DNA of 12,883 nucleotides from Prevotella sp. (GCA_017632825.1 JAGBQP010000014.1:1-12883), one strand, 5' to 3'. Counted from the stretch's first letter, positions 1 to 7,980 are shown. A program made the numbers and translations. Notes: generated from the letters alone by a model not told the origin.

Positions 1-1269
1 AAGGAAATCAAGGACGTCATAGCCTACTTCCGCTTGGTGGCCAACCCCGACGACGAGGAGGCTTTCAAGCGTATTGTCAACTATCCGACACGCGGCATCG
101 GCAATACGACCATCGACAAGATTGTCAGTACGGCCAATAACTACGGTGTCAGCCTGTGGCGTGTTATCTCCGACCCTGTGTTGTTTCCGCTCGAAGTGAA
201 CAAGGGAACGCTTGCCAAGATAGATGCGTTCCGGCAGCTCATAGATGGCTGGCGACAGCGCCTGACCATGGAGGATGCCTATCAGCTGGGCCACGATATT
301 ATTATGACGAGCGGTATCAGCCGCGACATCTACGGCAGTCATAACCCCGAGGATATCTCTCGTCAGGAGAATCTCGAGGAGTTCCTCAGCGGCATGCAGG
401 ACTTCGTTGAAGGCCGGCGCGAGGAGGACATGGGCGACCAGGTCTATCTGACGGACTTCCTGCAGGAGGTGGCGCTGCTGACTGATCTCGACAGCGACGA
501 TGGCGACGAGAACGACAAGGTGGTGCTGATGACCATTCACGCTGCCAAAGGTCTGGAGTTCCCGACGGTCTTTGTCGTGGGCTTGGAGGAGAATATCTTC
601 CCGTCGCCGATGTGCACCAATTCCATGCGCGAACTGGAGGAGGAGCGTCGCTTGCTCTATGTGGCCATCACCCGTGCCGAGAAGCATTGCATCATGACCT
701 GCGCCCAGAACCGCTTCCGCTATGGCCGTATGGAGTACGACACACCGTCGCGTTTCATCAAGGATTTCGACCCGCAGCTTATCAGGGTAATCTCCGAGAA
801 GGGCGGCGACAGCTTCGACCGTAGGGACAGCTTTGGTCGCAAAGACATTTTCTCGAGTGCAGACGGTTATACACGAGGTCTCGGCGAGACGACGAGCCGG
901 GGCAGTCAGTGGATGCAGAATCCTCGACCAGTGGCTTCGCAATTCCGTGCCGACCCCAAGCCGCGTGCCGTAGCGCCGCGTCAGCCAGAAAAGCCTGTAG
1001 AGCCATTCTCTGACAGCTTCAAGCGTACGCTACAGACAGCTTCTGGTGGGCGTTTCCGCCCTGTTGGGCGTGCTGTTGCGCCACGTCCTATGGCCAGCGA
1101 GGGCGGTACGCTGACAGAGGGTGCCGTCATCGAGCACCAGCGCTTTGGTGTGGGCCGTGTTATGAAACTTGAGGGTATTGGTGAGAACCAAAAAGCAACT
1201 GTTGAGTTCAAGAATGCAGGAACCAAACAGTTGCTATTGAAGTTTGCGCGTTACAAGGTTATTGGTTAG
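1..1269 (+). CDS. uvrD: UvrD/PcrA-type superfamily 1 DNA helicase, C-terminal part (5' end outside window)
   Basis: An ATP-dependent 3'-5' DNA helicase acting in repair and in clearing replication or transcription blocks. The frame is open from the first base, so the gene starts upstream; 422 residues remain (motifs Ia-III and the Walker A domain are missing). In partial numbering, helicase motif V is HAAKGLE near 180-186 inside VVLMTIHAAKGLEFPTVFVV, and motif VI is LLYVAITRAEK near 218-228 with the ATP-contacting Arg. Residues about 265-370 form a polar, Arg/Pro/Ser-rich linker. Residues 373-422 (from EGAVIEHQRFGVGRV to the end) match the Tudor-like tail that contacts RNA polymerase in PcrA/UvrD. 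The TTG at 34 is read here as an internal Leu, not a start. The 3' end overlaps the convergent DEAD-box gene by 11 bp. PcrA versus UvrD naming is a matter of convention; the family call is firm. Confidence 0.93.
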   Translation, partial: KEIKDVIAYFRLVANPDDEEAFKRIVNYPTRGIGNTTIDKIVSTANNYGVSLWRVISDPVLFPLEVNKGTLAKIDAFRQLIDGWRQRLTMEDAYQLGHDIIMTSGISRDIYGSHNPEDISRQENLEEFLSGMQDFVEGRREEDMGDQVYLTDFLQEVALLTDLDSDDGDENDKVVLMTIHAAKGLEFPTVFVVGLEENIFPSPMCTNSMRELEEERRLLYVAITRAEKHCIMTCAQNRFRYGRMEYDTPSRFIKDFDPQLIRVISEKGGDSFDRRDSFGRKDIFSSADGYTRGLGETTSRGSQWMQNPRPVASQFRADPKPRAVAPRQPEKPVEPFSDSFKRTLQTASGGRFRPVGRAVAPRPMASEGGTLTEGAVIEHQRFGVGRVMKLEGIGENQKATVEFKNAGTKQLLLKFARYKVIG

Positions 1270-2623
1270 GCTGCTGCCCCGGGCCGCTACCTTTGCGACG
1301 CCTGTTTCTGCCGCCGTTGCCACCTTTCTTTTCTCCGCCGGCCGTATTCTTTTCATTGTTGCCTTTTCCTTTGGCTTTACTGCCAGCGTGGCCTTTGCCG
1401 CCATTTTTCCCGTTGCCGTGACTGTGCCAGCGTCCGTTTTTGCGCGTGCCGGCATGTTTCTTTTCGCGTTTTGTGTAAACGGGGGCCTCGCCGAGTCCGT
1501 CGGGTAGGGGGCGCTTCTCGACCTCCTTACCCAAGAAGTGTTCGATGCTCTGGAAACGGTAGATGTCCAGGTCGCTGACGAAGGTGATGGCGACGCCGTC
1601 GCGCTGAGCACGTGCAGTACGTCCGATGCGATGAACATAGTCTTCGGCATCATGGGGAACATCGTAGTTGATGACACATAGAATGTCGTCGATGTCGATG
1701 CCTCGTGCCACTATGTCGGTAGCCACGAGAACATCAACCTGGCCGGCTTTGAACTTCAGCATGACCTCGTCGCGTTCGCGCTGGTCGAGGTCGCTGTGCA
1801 TCTCGGCGCAGTTTATCTTCATGCGCTTCAGTCGGCGTGCAATGTCCTTCACCTTGTCTTTTTTGCCCGAGAAAATGATGACGCGCTGCAGGTCGCCCAC
1901 TTTGAAAAGATTCTCGATGATGCCGAGTTTCTGCGGTTCGTAGCATACGTAGGCGGACTGCTGTATCTTCTCTGCGGGTTTCGAAACTGCCAGTTTTACC
2001 TCCACGGGATTGTGTAGTAGTGACATAGCCAGTTCACGTATTTTTCCTGGCATCGTGGCAGAGAACATGATGCGTTGACATGATTGGGGCAGCTCTGCCA
2101 CAATCTTCAGGATATCGTCTGAGAATCCCATGTCGAGCATACGGTCGGCCTCATCGAGTACGAAGAATGAGCAGCGCGAGAGGTCGAGATTGCCCACCTT
2201 CAGGTGGCTGAGCAGTCGGCCGGGGGTGGCAATGATGACGTCGGCGCCCAGTCGCAGTCCCTTCAGTTCCTGGTCGTAGCGGTTGCCGTCGTTACCGCCA
2301 TAGACGGCCACGCTCGAGATGCCGTCCAGGTAGTAGCCGAAGCCCTGCATGGCCTGGTCTATCTGCTGTGCCAGTTCGCGTGTAGGCGACATGATGACGC
2401 AGTTGATGGCGTCCTTGGGGTAGTCGCCGTCGTCGAGCATCGAGAGTATGGGCAGCAAGTATGCCGCCGTCTTTCCGGTGCCTGTCTGAGCTACGCCTAG
2501 CACGTCGTAGCCATCGAGAATCTCGGGTATACAGCGCTCCTGTACGGGTGTCATGTCCTCGAAGTGCATATCATAGAGTGCGTCGAGGATATTGTCGTTG
2601 AGATATGTTTCTTCAAATGTCAT
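1259..2623 (-). CDS. DEAD-box ATP-dependent RNA helicase (RhlE-like)
   Basis: A 454-residue RNA helicase that remodels RNA duplexes or RNPs in the cytoplasm. All core motifs are present in order: a Q motif around TPVQ (25-28), motif I AQTGTGKT (45-52), PTRELAQQ (80-87), GG (109-110), TPGRL (133-137), DEAD (157-160), SAT (188-190), ATDIVARGID (301-310) and HRIGRTAR (331-338). After residue about 385 comes a roughly 70-residue Gly/Lys/Arg/Asn-rich disordered tail, typical of RhlE-group proteins and probably a nonspecific RNA-binding extension. It follows the LptF/G-like gene by 39 bp, a gap filled by a 7-bp tandem repeat, so it may be the last gene of the lon-tgt-permease transcript. No Shine-Dalgarno sequence is evident before the ATG. 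The stop codon lies inside the end of the convergent uvrD gene. Whether its main job is ribosome assembly, cold adaptation or RNA decay cannot be told from sequence. Confidence 0.95.
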   Translation of the reverse strand: MTFEETYLNDNILDALYDMHFEDMTPVQERCIPEILDGYDVLGVAQTGTGKTAAYLLPILSMLDDGDYPKDAINCVIMSPTRELAQQIDQAMQGFGYYLDGISSVAVYGGNDGNRYDQELKGLRLGADVIIATPGRLLSHLKVGNLDLSRCSFFVLDEADRMLDMGFSDDILKIVAELPQSCQRIMFSATMPGKIRELAMSLLHNPVEVKLAVSKPAEKIQQSAYVCYEPQKLGIIENLFKVGDLQRVIIFSGKKDKVKDIARRLKRMKINCAEMHSDLDQRERDEVMLKFKAGQVDVLVATDIVARGIDIDDILCVINYDVPHDAEDYVHRIGRTARAQRDGVAITFVSDLDIYRFQSIEHFLGKEVEKRPLPDGLGEAPVYTKREKKHAGTRKNGRWHSHGNGKNGGKGHAGSKAKGKGNNEKNTAGGEKKGGNGGRNRRRKGSGPGQQPNQ

Positions 2624-2630
2624 TTATTAC

Positions 2631-2665
2631 TTAACTCTTAACTATGAACTATTAACTATGAATTA
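2631..2665. repeat. Tandem 7-bp repeat, five imperfect copies, between permease and DEAD-box genes
   Basis: On the plus strand the units read ttaactc, ttaacta, tgaacta, ttaacta, tgaatta. The last unit contains the stop codon of the permease gene, and the array ends 7 bp before the helicase start codon. Read along the gene direction the units carry TAG and TAA triplets. A simple-sequence intergenic repeat; function unknown. Confidence 0.8.
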
Positions 2666-3859
2666 GTTCGGCGCCTGCCTATAGCAGAAATAGGCTATGA
2701 ACACATATAATATATTAGGTATCCAGGCCGCCAGTACTGCAGGCAGTCCTGCATTAATGGCGAATGTCGAGCTGATGGTTTGCAGCAGGATGTATGCAAA
2801 CGACAGTGCCAGGCCTATTCCTAGATACAATCCCATACCGCCCTTGCGCTTTCGCGATGAGAGGCTGACGCCGATGATAGTAAGTATGAACGATGCAAAC
2901 GACATGGCTATGCGCTTGTGAAACTCCACCTCATACTGCACTACGTTCTGAGAGCCGCGTTCCTGCTGCTTTGAGATGTACTGCAGTAGCTCGGGCGATG
3001 TGAATGTCTCTTGCTGACCTTTAGAGAACACCAAGTCCATAGGCTCCATCATAATGAGTGTGTCAAGCGAAGCGCCCGATGTTATCTCTTCCCGTAGTCC
3101 CTTCAGTGTACGAATTTTGTAGTTGTTAAGTGTCCAGTGGTATCGGCTGTCGCTGATGCTGTCGTAGCGTATGGTAGTGGCGGTCATGTGGCTCACCAGC
3201 TTTTTATTCTCGAACTTGTCGAGCGAGAACCCATAGCCCGTACGGTTAGCGTCATCGTACTGCTGCATATAGGCAATGATACCCTTGCCAACCTGCAGTT
3301 GTACGTTGGTAGCCGATATCACCTTTTTCTTGTTCTTGTATCGCGACTCAAAGTTCTGTCTGACAACCGTTCCCTTGGGAATGACCATAGCACCGAGGGA
3401 GAGGTTGAGCATAGCTATGATGGCTGCTGAAATCATGTAGGGGCGCATCAGCCGCTTGAAGCTGGTGCCCGATGCGAGCATGGCTATAATTTCGCTGTTG
3501 CCAGCCAACTTAGATGTGAAGAAGATGACGGCAATGAAGACGAACAGGGGCGAGAACAAATTGGCAAAGTAGGGTATGAAATTGGCGTAGTAGTCCATCA
3601 CGATAGCCTTCAGAGGAGCCTGGTTAGTGGTGAACTTCGCCAGATTTTCGTTGATGTCGAAGACTATGGAGATACTGATAATCAGTATGATGGAGTAGAT
3701 GTAGGTACCAATGAACTTCCCGATGATGTAGCGGTCCAACCGTTTTAAGTAGTGAAACGGGTTCAGGTACTTCATCCATTTCAGTCCGCGAGCTATTTGG
3801 CGCATTCCTCGTCCTATCCGTCGCATTCCGCGACCTATTTTTCCGGATAAGTGCTTCAT
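2663..3859 (-). CDS. LptF/LptG-family (YjgP/YjgQ) permease
   Basis: An inner-membrane subunit of the LptB2FG transporter, which extracts lipopolysaccharide from the inner membrane and feeds it to the Lpt bridge. The 398-residue protein has the family layout: hydrophobic segments near 48-68, 100-116 and 141-160, a soluble periplasmic beta-jellyroll-like region about 165-310, then segments near 316-333, 343-362 and 370-392. Bacteroidota usually encode two such permeases at separate loci; which of LptF or LptG this one is cannot be decided here. The start ATG overlaps the tgt stop codon (ATGA), which supports this start and suggests translational coupling. Ahead of the first membrane segment is an unusual basic extension with three tandem 7-residue repeats (residues 8-28). 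Internal Met residues at 12, 19 and 29 could be alternative starts, and starting at 29 would remove the repeats. Confidence 0.9.
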   Translation of the reverse strand: MKHLSGKIGRGMRRIGRGMRQIARGLKWMKYLNPFHYLKRLDRYIIGKFIGTYIYSIILIISISIVFDINENLAKFTTNQAPLKAIVMDYYANFIPYFANLFSPLFVFIAVIFFTSKLAGNSEIIAMLASGTSFKRLMRPYMISAAIIAMLNLSLGAMVIPKGTVVRQNFESRYKNKKKVISATNVQLQVGKGIIAYMQQYDDANRTGYGFSLDKFENKKLVSHMTATTIRYDSISDSRYHWTLNNYKIRTLKGLREEITSGASLDTLIMMEPMDLVFSKGQQETFTSPELLQYISKQQERGSQNVVQYEVEFHKRIAMSFASFILTIIGVSLSSRKRKGGMGLYLGIGLALSFAYILLQTISSTFAINAGLPAVLAAWIPNILYVFIAYFCYRQAPN

Positions 3860-4998
3860 ATTCTTTTTCCTAACTGGTCAATGACCGAGCGCTTCCACGC
3901 TGTGAAGTCGCCTGCAACGATGTGTTTTCTGGCGTCGCCTACGAGTCTTAGGTAGAAGGCTAGGTTGTGAATCGATGCAATCTGCATGGCCAGCAGCTCC
4001 TGAGCCTTAAACAAATGGTGTAGATATGCTTTTGAGTGAATCTGGTCCACGTAGCATCCGTTAGGGTCAATAGGCGAGAAATCCTGTTCCCATTTCTTGT
4101 TTCGCATGTTCATCGTTCCCTCGTAACTGAAGAGAAGCGCGTTTCGTCCGTTGCGTGTGGGCATAACGCAGTCGAACATATCTACGCCGCGCTCTATTGC
4201 CTCGAGAATGTTCTGTGGTGTACCCACCCCCATGAGGTATCGCGGTCGGTCTTTAGGCAGAATGTCGTTGACCACTTCAATCATGTCATACATCACCTCG
4301 GTGGGTTCTCCCACGGCCAGTCCGCCAATCGAAGCACCGCCACCGTCGTTCAGTTGTCCTAGCATGTCGCACACATGTTTGGCAGCATCTTGTCGCAGGT
4401 CTTTGTAGGTACATCCTTGTACGATAGGGAAAAGCGTCTGGTTGTAACCATAAAGCGGTTCTGTCTCGTTGAACCGTTTTACACAACGCTCTAACCACCG
4501 CTGTGTGAGTCTTAGACTCTTAGATGCATATTGATAGTCGCTCTCACCTGGCGGGCATTCGTCAAAGGCCATCATGATGTCGGCACCTATTACGCGTTGG
4601 GTATCCATAACGTTTTCAGGGGTGAACACGTGCTTCGAACCGTCTATGTGACTACGAAACTCGCATCCCTCTTCTCTCAATTTGCGTATGCCTGTCAGCG
4701 AGAATACCTGAAAGCCGCCCGAATCGGTCAGGATGGGGCGGTCCCACGTGTTGAACTTATGCAGTCCGCCTGCCTTACGCAGCGTGTCCAGTCCTGGTCG
4801 CAGGTAGAGATGGTAAGTGTTGCCAAGAATAATCTGTGCCTTCACCTGATCCCTCAGTTCGGCAAAGTGAACGCCCTTAACGCTACCCACCGTACCAACG
4901 GGCATAAAGATGGGGGTTTCTATCTGTCCATGGTCAGTTGTTATCAGTCCGGCACGTGCATCGCTGGCGTTGTCGGTATGTTGCAGCTCAAACTTCAT
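3856..4998 (-). CDS. tgt: tRNA-guanine(34) transglycosylase (queuine tRNA-ribosyltransferase)
   Basis: Exchanges guanine-34 of GUN-anticodon tRNAs (Asp, Asn, His, Tyr) for preQ1 in queuosine synthesis. The 380-residue length is normal. Visible signatures are TDSGGFQVFSL with Asp92, GGLAVGE (225-231, the bacterial preQ1-type pocket with Val) and MFDCVMPTRNGRN with Asp276 as the expected nucleophile. The usual zinc site (three Cys in CxCxxC, plus a His) is degraded: in DPNGCYVDQIHSKAY only Cys315 remains of the three cysteines, while His344 in SIHNL is kept. My recollection is that Bacteroidota enzymes often lack these cysteines, so this is probably a lineage trait and not inactivation. It sits 58 bp after lon and overlaps the permease start by ATGA. 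An 11-codon open frame just upstream ends in an ATGA overlap with this start. Confidence 0.96.
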   Translation of the reverse strand: MKFELQHTDNASDARAGLITTDHGQIETPIFMPVGTVGSVKGVHFAELRDQVKAQIILGNTYHLYLRPGLDTLRKAGGLHKFNTWDRPILTDSGGFQVFSLTGIRKLREEGCEFRSHIDGSKHVFTPENVMDTQRVIGADIMMAFDECPPGESDYQYASKSLRLTQRWLERCVKRFNETEPLYGYNQTLFPIVQGCTYKDLRQDAAKHVCDMLGQLNDGGGASIGGLAVGEPTEVMYDMIEVVNDILPKDRPRYLMGVGTPQNILEAIERGVDMFDCVMPTRNGRNALLFSYEGTMNMRNKKWEQDFSPIDPNGCYVDQIHSKAYLHHLFKAQELLAMQIASIHNLAFYLRLVGDARKHIVAGDFTAWKRSVIDQLGKRI

Positions 4999-5056
4999 AT
5001 TATTCTTGTTCGTTTATCAGCAGTCGGCATTCCTTTTTTCTACATCCTTTTGTGTG

Positions 5057-7534
5057 CTATTTCTTTGCGTCAGTATTTTTCTCATCTTCGGTAACGTCGA
5101 AAGTCAGCGGATTGGTCACCTTCTCGTCGGTCAGGGCGAAGTCCCACACGTCCTGAACGTTCTCCACATAGTGGAAATTGACGCCCTTCAGGTAAATGTC
5201 GGGAATTTCATTGATGTCTTTCTCGTTGTCACGGCACATCAGAATGTCAGTAATACCAGCACGTTTTGCAGCCAGAATCTTTTCCTTAATACCACCCACG
5301 GGCAATACCTTGCCGCGTAGCGTTATCTCGCCCGTCATAGCGGTGTTCTTGCGCACCTTGCGCTGTGTCAGAGCTGATGCTATAGACGTGGCTATGGTGA
5401 TACCTGCCGACGGTCCATCCTTTGGCGTGGCCCCTTCTGGCACGTGGATGTGAATGTTCCAGTGGTCGAAAATACGGTGGTCAACACCCAATCGGTCCAC
5501 ATGGGCCTTGACATATTCTAAGGCTATGACTGCCGACTCCTTCATTACGTCGCCTAAGTTGCCAGTTAGTGTCAGCTTACCAGCTTTGCCCTTTGACAAT
5601 GAAGTCTCAATGAATAATATCTCGCCACCCACACTTGTCCACGCCAGTCCCGTGACGACACCAGCATAGTCGTTGCCCTGGTAAATGTCGCGGTAGAAGG
5701 GTGGTTTACCCAGTAGTCCCTCCAATTCTTGTGGCGTTATCTTGCTGTAGGGCATTTCACCTTCCAACTGTCGTTTGTAGGCCAATTTTCGCATGGCCTT
5801 GTTGATTTGCTTTTCAAGCTGTCGTACGCCGCTCTCACGTGTGTATTGTTCTATTATTTTCTCGATTGCAGCCTTGTTGAATGTCAGTTTGGTCGGCAGT
5901 GTCTTAAGGCCTGTGTTGTCAAGTTCACGTGGAATAAGGTGTCGTTTGGCTATCTCAATTTTCTCCTCGGTGATGTAGCCGCTGACCTCGATAATTTCCA
6001 TGCGGTCCAGTAGCGGGCGTGGAATGGTTGAGAGGTTATTTGCGGTAGCCACGAAAAGCACTTTCGACAGGTCGTAGTCCACGTCCAAGTAGTTGTCGTG
6101 GAAGGCGTTGTTCTGCTCCGGGTCTAAGACTTCGAGCAGTGCCGATGCCGGGTCGCCGTTAACAGTGGCCTGTGTCACCTTATCTATTTCGTCGAGTATG
6201 AATACTGGGTTCGAAGACCCCGCCTTCTGAATGTTCTTGATGATGCGCCCCGGCATGGCGCCAATGTAGGTGCGTCGGTGTCCGCGAATCTCTGCCTCGT
6301 CGTGAAGTCCGCCCAGTGACATACGCACATACTTGCGGCGCATGGCGGCTGCAATAGACTTTCCTAAACTGGTCTTGCCTACGCCCGGAGGACCATACAG
6401 ACAGAGAATGGGGCTCTTCAGATCGCCGCGTAGCGACAGTACAGCCATGTATTCGAGTATGCGCTCCTTCACCTTCTCCATGCCGTAATGGTCGTGGTCC
6501 AGAATCTTCAGTGCCCGCTTCAGGTCGAGGTCGTCTTCGGTAAACTCGCCCCATGGCAGGTTTACTAGTGTCTGCAGGTAGGTCAGCTGCACGTTGAAGT
6601 CGGGCGACTGCGGGTTCAGGTTGTCCAGTTTGTCGGCTTCCTTCTGGAAAGTCTTGGCCACTTCCTCGGGCCATTTCTTGTTCAGTGCCTTCTTCATCAG
6701 CTCCACCTTTTCTGGAGCCTGGTCACCGTTGCCTATCTCAGCCTGCAGATTCTTAATTTGCTGCTGCAGGAAATAATTTTTCTGCTGTTCGTCAATATCC
6801 TCGCGTGTCTTGTTGCGTATGTTGAGCTTCAGGTTCTGCAGGTTGATTTCCCTGTTCAGTACCTTCATAGCCATGAATACACGTTCCTTGATGCTGGCTG
6901 CTGTTAGCAGCTCCATTTTGTCTTTGATGGTGAAAGGTAGGTTCGAGCACGAAAAGTTCAGAGCCATCACGTTGTTGTCGATGTTACGCACGGCGAATGT
7001 AGCCTCGTCAGGAATGTCCTCATTCTTCGTCACGTAATCGCTCACCATGTCGCGCAGGTCTTCCATGGCGGTGCGGAATTCGCGGTCATTGGCGTCCGGC
7101 CATTCCTCCCATGCAGCCTCAACGCTACCTGTCAGGTATGGGGTGTTGCCCGTGATGGCTTTCAGTCGTAGTCGTCCTAGTCCCTGAACGATGGCGGTCA
7201 CGTTACCGTTGGGCAGTGTCAGCTCCTTCATTACTTTGGCGAACACGCCATATTCGTATAAGTCCTCTTGCCCCGGGTTTTCTACCTCGGGGTCTCGCTG
7301 GCAAACAATACCAATGATGGCCTTGCGCCGTTCGGCACGTTTCATGAGCTTCATGCTCGACTCTCGGCCTATCAGAATCGGTGATACCACGCCGGGAAAC
7401 AAAACCAGGTTGCGAACCGGCAGTATGGGCACCTCGTTGGGAGTTTCGAAATCCATCAGGTCTCTGAAGTCGCCTTCTATGTCGGCTATCATCGAGAATC
7501 CCTTGTTATTTTGACTGTCCATAAATATATTCAT
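5057..7534 (-). CDS. lon: ATP-dependent Lon protease (LonA type)
   Basis: A cytoplasmic hexameric AAA+ serine protease that degrades misfolded and regulatory proteins. The 825-residue protein has the full LonA architecture: an N-terminal LON substrate-binding domain (about 33-235, [16 protein letters not shown]), a coiled helical region (about 240-330), an AAA+ module with Walker A GPPGVGKT (381-388) and Walker B VFILDEID (444-451), then the protease domain with the PKDGPSAG box (Ser709 nucleophile) and GGIKEK (Lys750 partner). Both dyad residues are present, so the enzyme should be active. The start chosen at 7534 lies about 24 nt downstream of a well-matched Bacteroidota promoter; Met5 (7522) is a possible alternative. 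It is the first gene of a leftward block with tgt, the permease and perhaps the DEAD-box helicase. A short acidic/Lys-rich C-terminal tail follows the protease domain. Confidence 0.98.
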   Translation of the reverse strand: MNIFMDSQNNKGFSMIADIEGDFRDLMDFETPNEVPILPVRNLVLFPGVVSPILIGRESSMKLMKRAERRKAIIGIVCQRDPEVENPGQEDLYEYGVFAKVMKELTLPNGNVTAIVQGLGRLRLKAITGNTPYLTGSVEAAWEEWPDANDREFRTAMEDLRDMVSDYVTKNEDIPDEATFAVRNIDNNVMALNFSCSNLPFTIKDKMELLTAASIKERVFMAMKVLNREINLQNLKLNIRNKTREDIDEQQKNYFLQQQIKNLQAEIGNGDQAPEKVELMKKALNKKWPEEVAKTFQKEADKLDNLNPQSPDFNVQLTYLQTLVNLPWGEFTEDDLDLKRALKILDHDHYGMEKVKERILEYMAVLSLRGDLKSPILCLYGPPGVGKTSLGKSIAAAMRRKYVRMSLGGLHDEAEIRGHRRTYIGAMPGRIIKNIQKAGSSNPVFILDEIDKVTQATVNGDPASALLEVLDPEQNNAFHDNYLDVDYDLSKVLFVATANNLSTIPRPLLDRMEIIEVSGYITEEKIEIAKRHLIPRELDNTGLKTLPTKLTFNKAAIEKIIEQYTRESGVRQLEKQINKAMRKLAYKRQLEGEMPYSKITPQELEGLLGKPPFYRDIYQGNDYAGVVTGLAWTSVGGEILFIETSLSKGKAGKLTLTGNLGDVMKESAVIALEYVKAHVDRLGVDHRIFDHWNIHIHVPEGATPKDGPSAGITIATSIASALTQRKVRKNTAMTGEITLRGKVLPVGGIKEKILAAKRAGITDILMCRDNEKDINEIPDIYLKGVNFHYVENVQDVWDFALTDEKVTNPLTFDVTEDEKNTDAKK

Positions 7535-7564
7535 GCTTTTGCTTTTTCTTTAGAAATTAGGGTG

Positions 7565-7595
7565 CAAAGTTACGAATAAGTGCGCAAAATCCAAA
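7565..7595 (-). promoter_or_regulatory. Bacteroidota-type promoter for lon
   Basis: On the minus strand, TTTG (7595-7592) is followed after exactly 19 bp by TAACTTTG (7572-7565), matching the Bacteroidota sigma consensus TTTG / TAnnTTTG. The predicted transcript would start near 7558, giving a leader of about 24 nt before the lon ATG. The leader is A-rich (AAAGAAAAAGC), as is common where Shine-Dalgarno sequences are rare. Confidence 0.75.
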
Positions 7596-7645
7596 GGGAA
7601 AACAAGTTTTTCTTTTCTTTTCCCCCATAAAAACCATCTTCATCC

Positions 7646-7670
7646 TTCACTCTTTTACGGCAAGAGTGAA
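7646..7670. promoter_or_regulatory. Perfect inverted repeat, candidate operator or hairpin
   Basis: TTCACTCTT (7646-7654) and AAGAGTGAA (7662-7670) are perfect reverse complements around a 7-nt centre TTACGGC. It lies about 50 bp upstream of the lon -33 box and about 250 bp upstream of the fbp promoter. No T-run follows on either strand, so a terminator is unlikely. It recalls the CIRCE element, but core sequence and spacing differ. Protein-binding operator is an inference only. Confidence 0.4.
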
Positions 7671-7923
7671 CATACTTACAGTAAATCAACTACGTTATAC
7701 TCTCAAAATAATTCGCACCTTCTTATGACAGATGTGGTGTTTGCCAGTTCCACGAAGATTATGGTGTAGTTATCGGATATGTTGACGTTCATCTTTTATC
7801 AATAGTTATTACGCAATGCTTATATTAATCATAACGAATGCTGGAAAGATGTAAGATAATTGTTGTTATTTTCAACTTTTTCGTCAAAAAATGTGTTGTT
7901 TACATCCAATACTTTTGAATTGT

Positions 7924-7954
7924 TTTGCGCTTTCAGCTTTTTTAGCTAATTTTG
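7924..7954 (+). promoter_or_regulatory. Bacteroidota-type promoter for fbp
   Basis: TTTG (7924-7927), a 19-bp spacer and TAATTTTG (7947-7954) match the Bacteroidota consensus with the same spacing as the lon promoter. The predicted start of transcription is near 7961, which leaves about 20 nt before the ATG at 7981 and excludes the upstream in-frame ATG at 7891 from this transcript. Confidence 0.75.
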
Positions 7955-7980
7955 TGGCCAGAAACAAACTATATGAAAGA

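Larger units (their letters stand above)
7535..7980. other. Divergent intergenic region between lon and fbp
   Basis: This 446-bp AT-rich stretch holds one promoter on each side (lon leftward, fbp rightward), a 9-bp-stem palindrome at 7646-7670 and a 29-codon open frame on the minus strand (7703-7792) that I do not call as a gene. I see no tRNA, no riboswitch and no terminator with a T-run in it. Confidence 0.7.

Noticed and set aside
1244..1507. Plus-strand 87-residue hydrophobic frame over the uvrD/helicase junction
   Set aside because: It is the antisense of the Gly/Lys/Arg-rich helicase tail; such tails give Ala/Phe/Val-rich shadows on the other strand.
4531..5094. Plus-strand 187-residue frame across tgt and the lon-tgt gap
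   Set aside because: It lies opposite the well-supported tgt gene and shows no family motif.
6180..6674. Minus-strand 164-residue frame inside lon
   Set aside because: It overlaps the Lon AAA+ domain in another frame and has an Arg/Pro/Gly-rich composition typical of a frame-shifted shadow.
7646..7670. CIRCE element (HrcA operator) for lon
   Set aside because: CIRCE is TTAGCACTC-N9-GAGTGCTAA; here the arms are TTCACTCTT and AAGAGTGAA with a 7-nt centre, so core and spacing do not fit.
7910..7917. Second -7 box TACTTTTG upstream of fbp
   Set aside because: No TTTG occurs at the right distance upstream, unlike the complete promoter at 7924-7954.
7891..7980. N-terminal extension of fbp by 30 residues from the ATG at 7891
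   Set aside because: The stretch holds the -33 and -7 promoter boxes, its codons look noncoding, and the protein from 7981 already begins where the family does.
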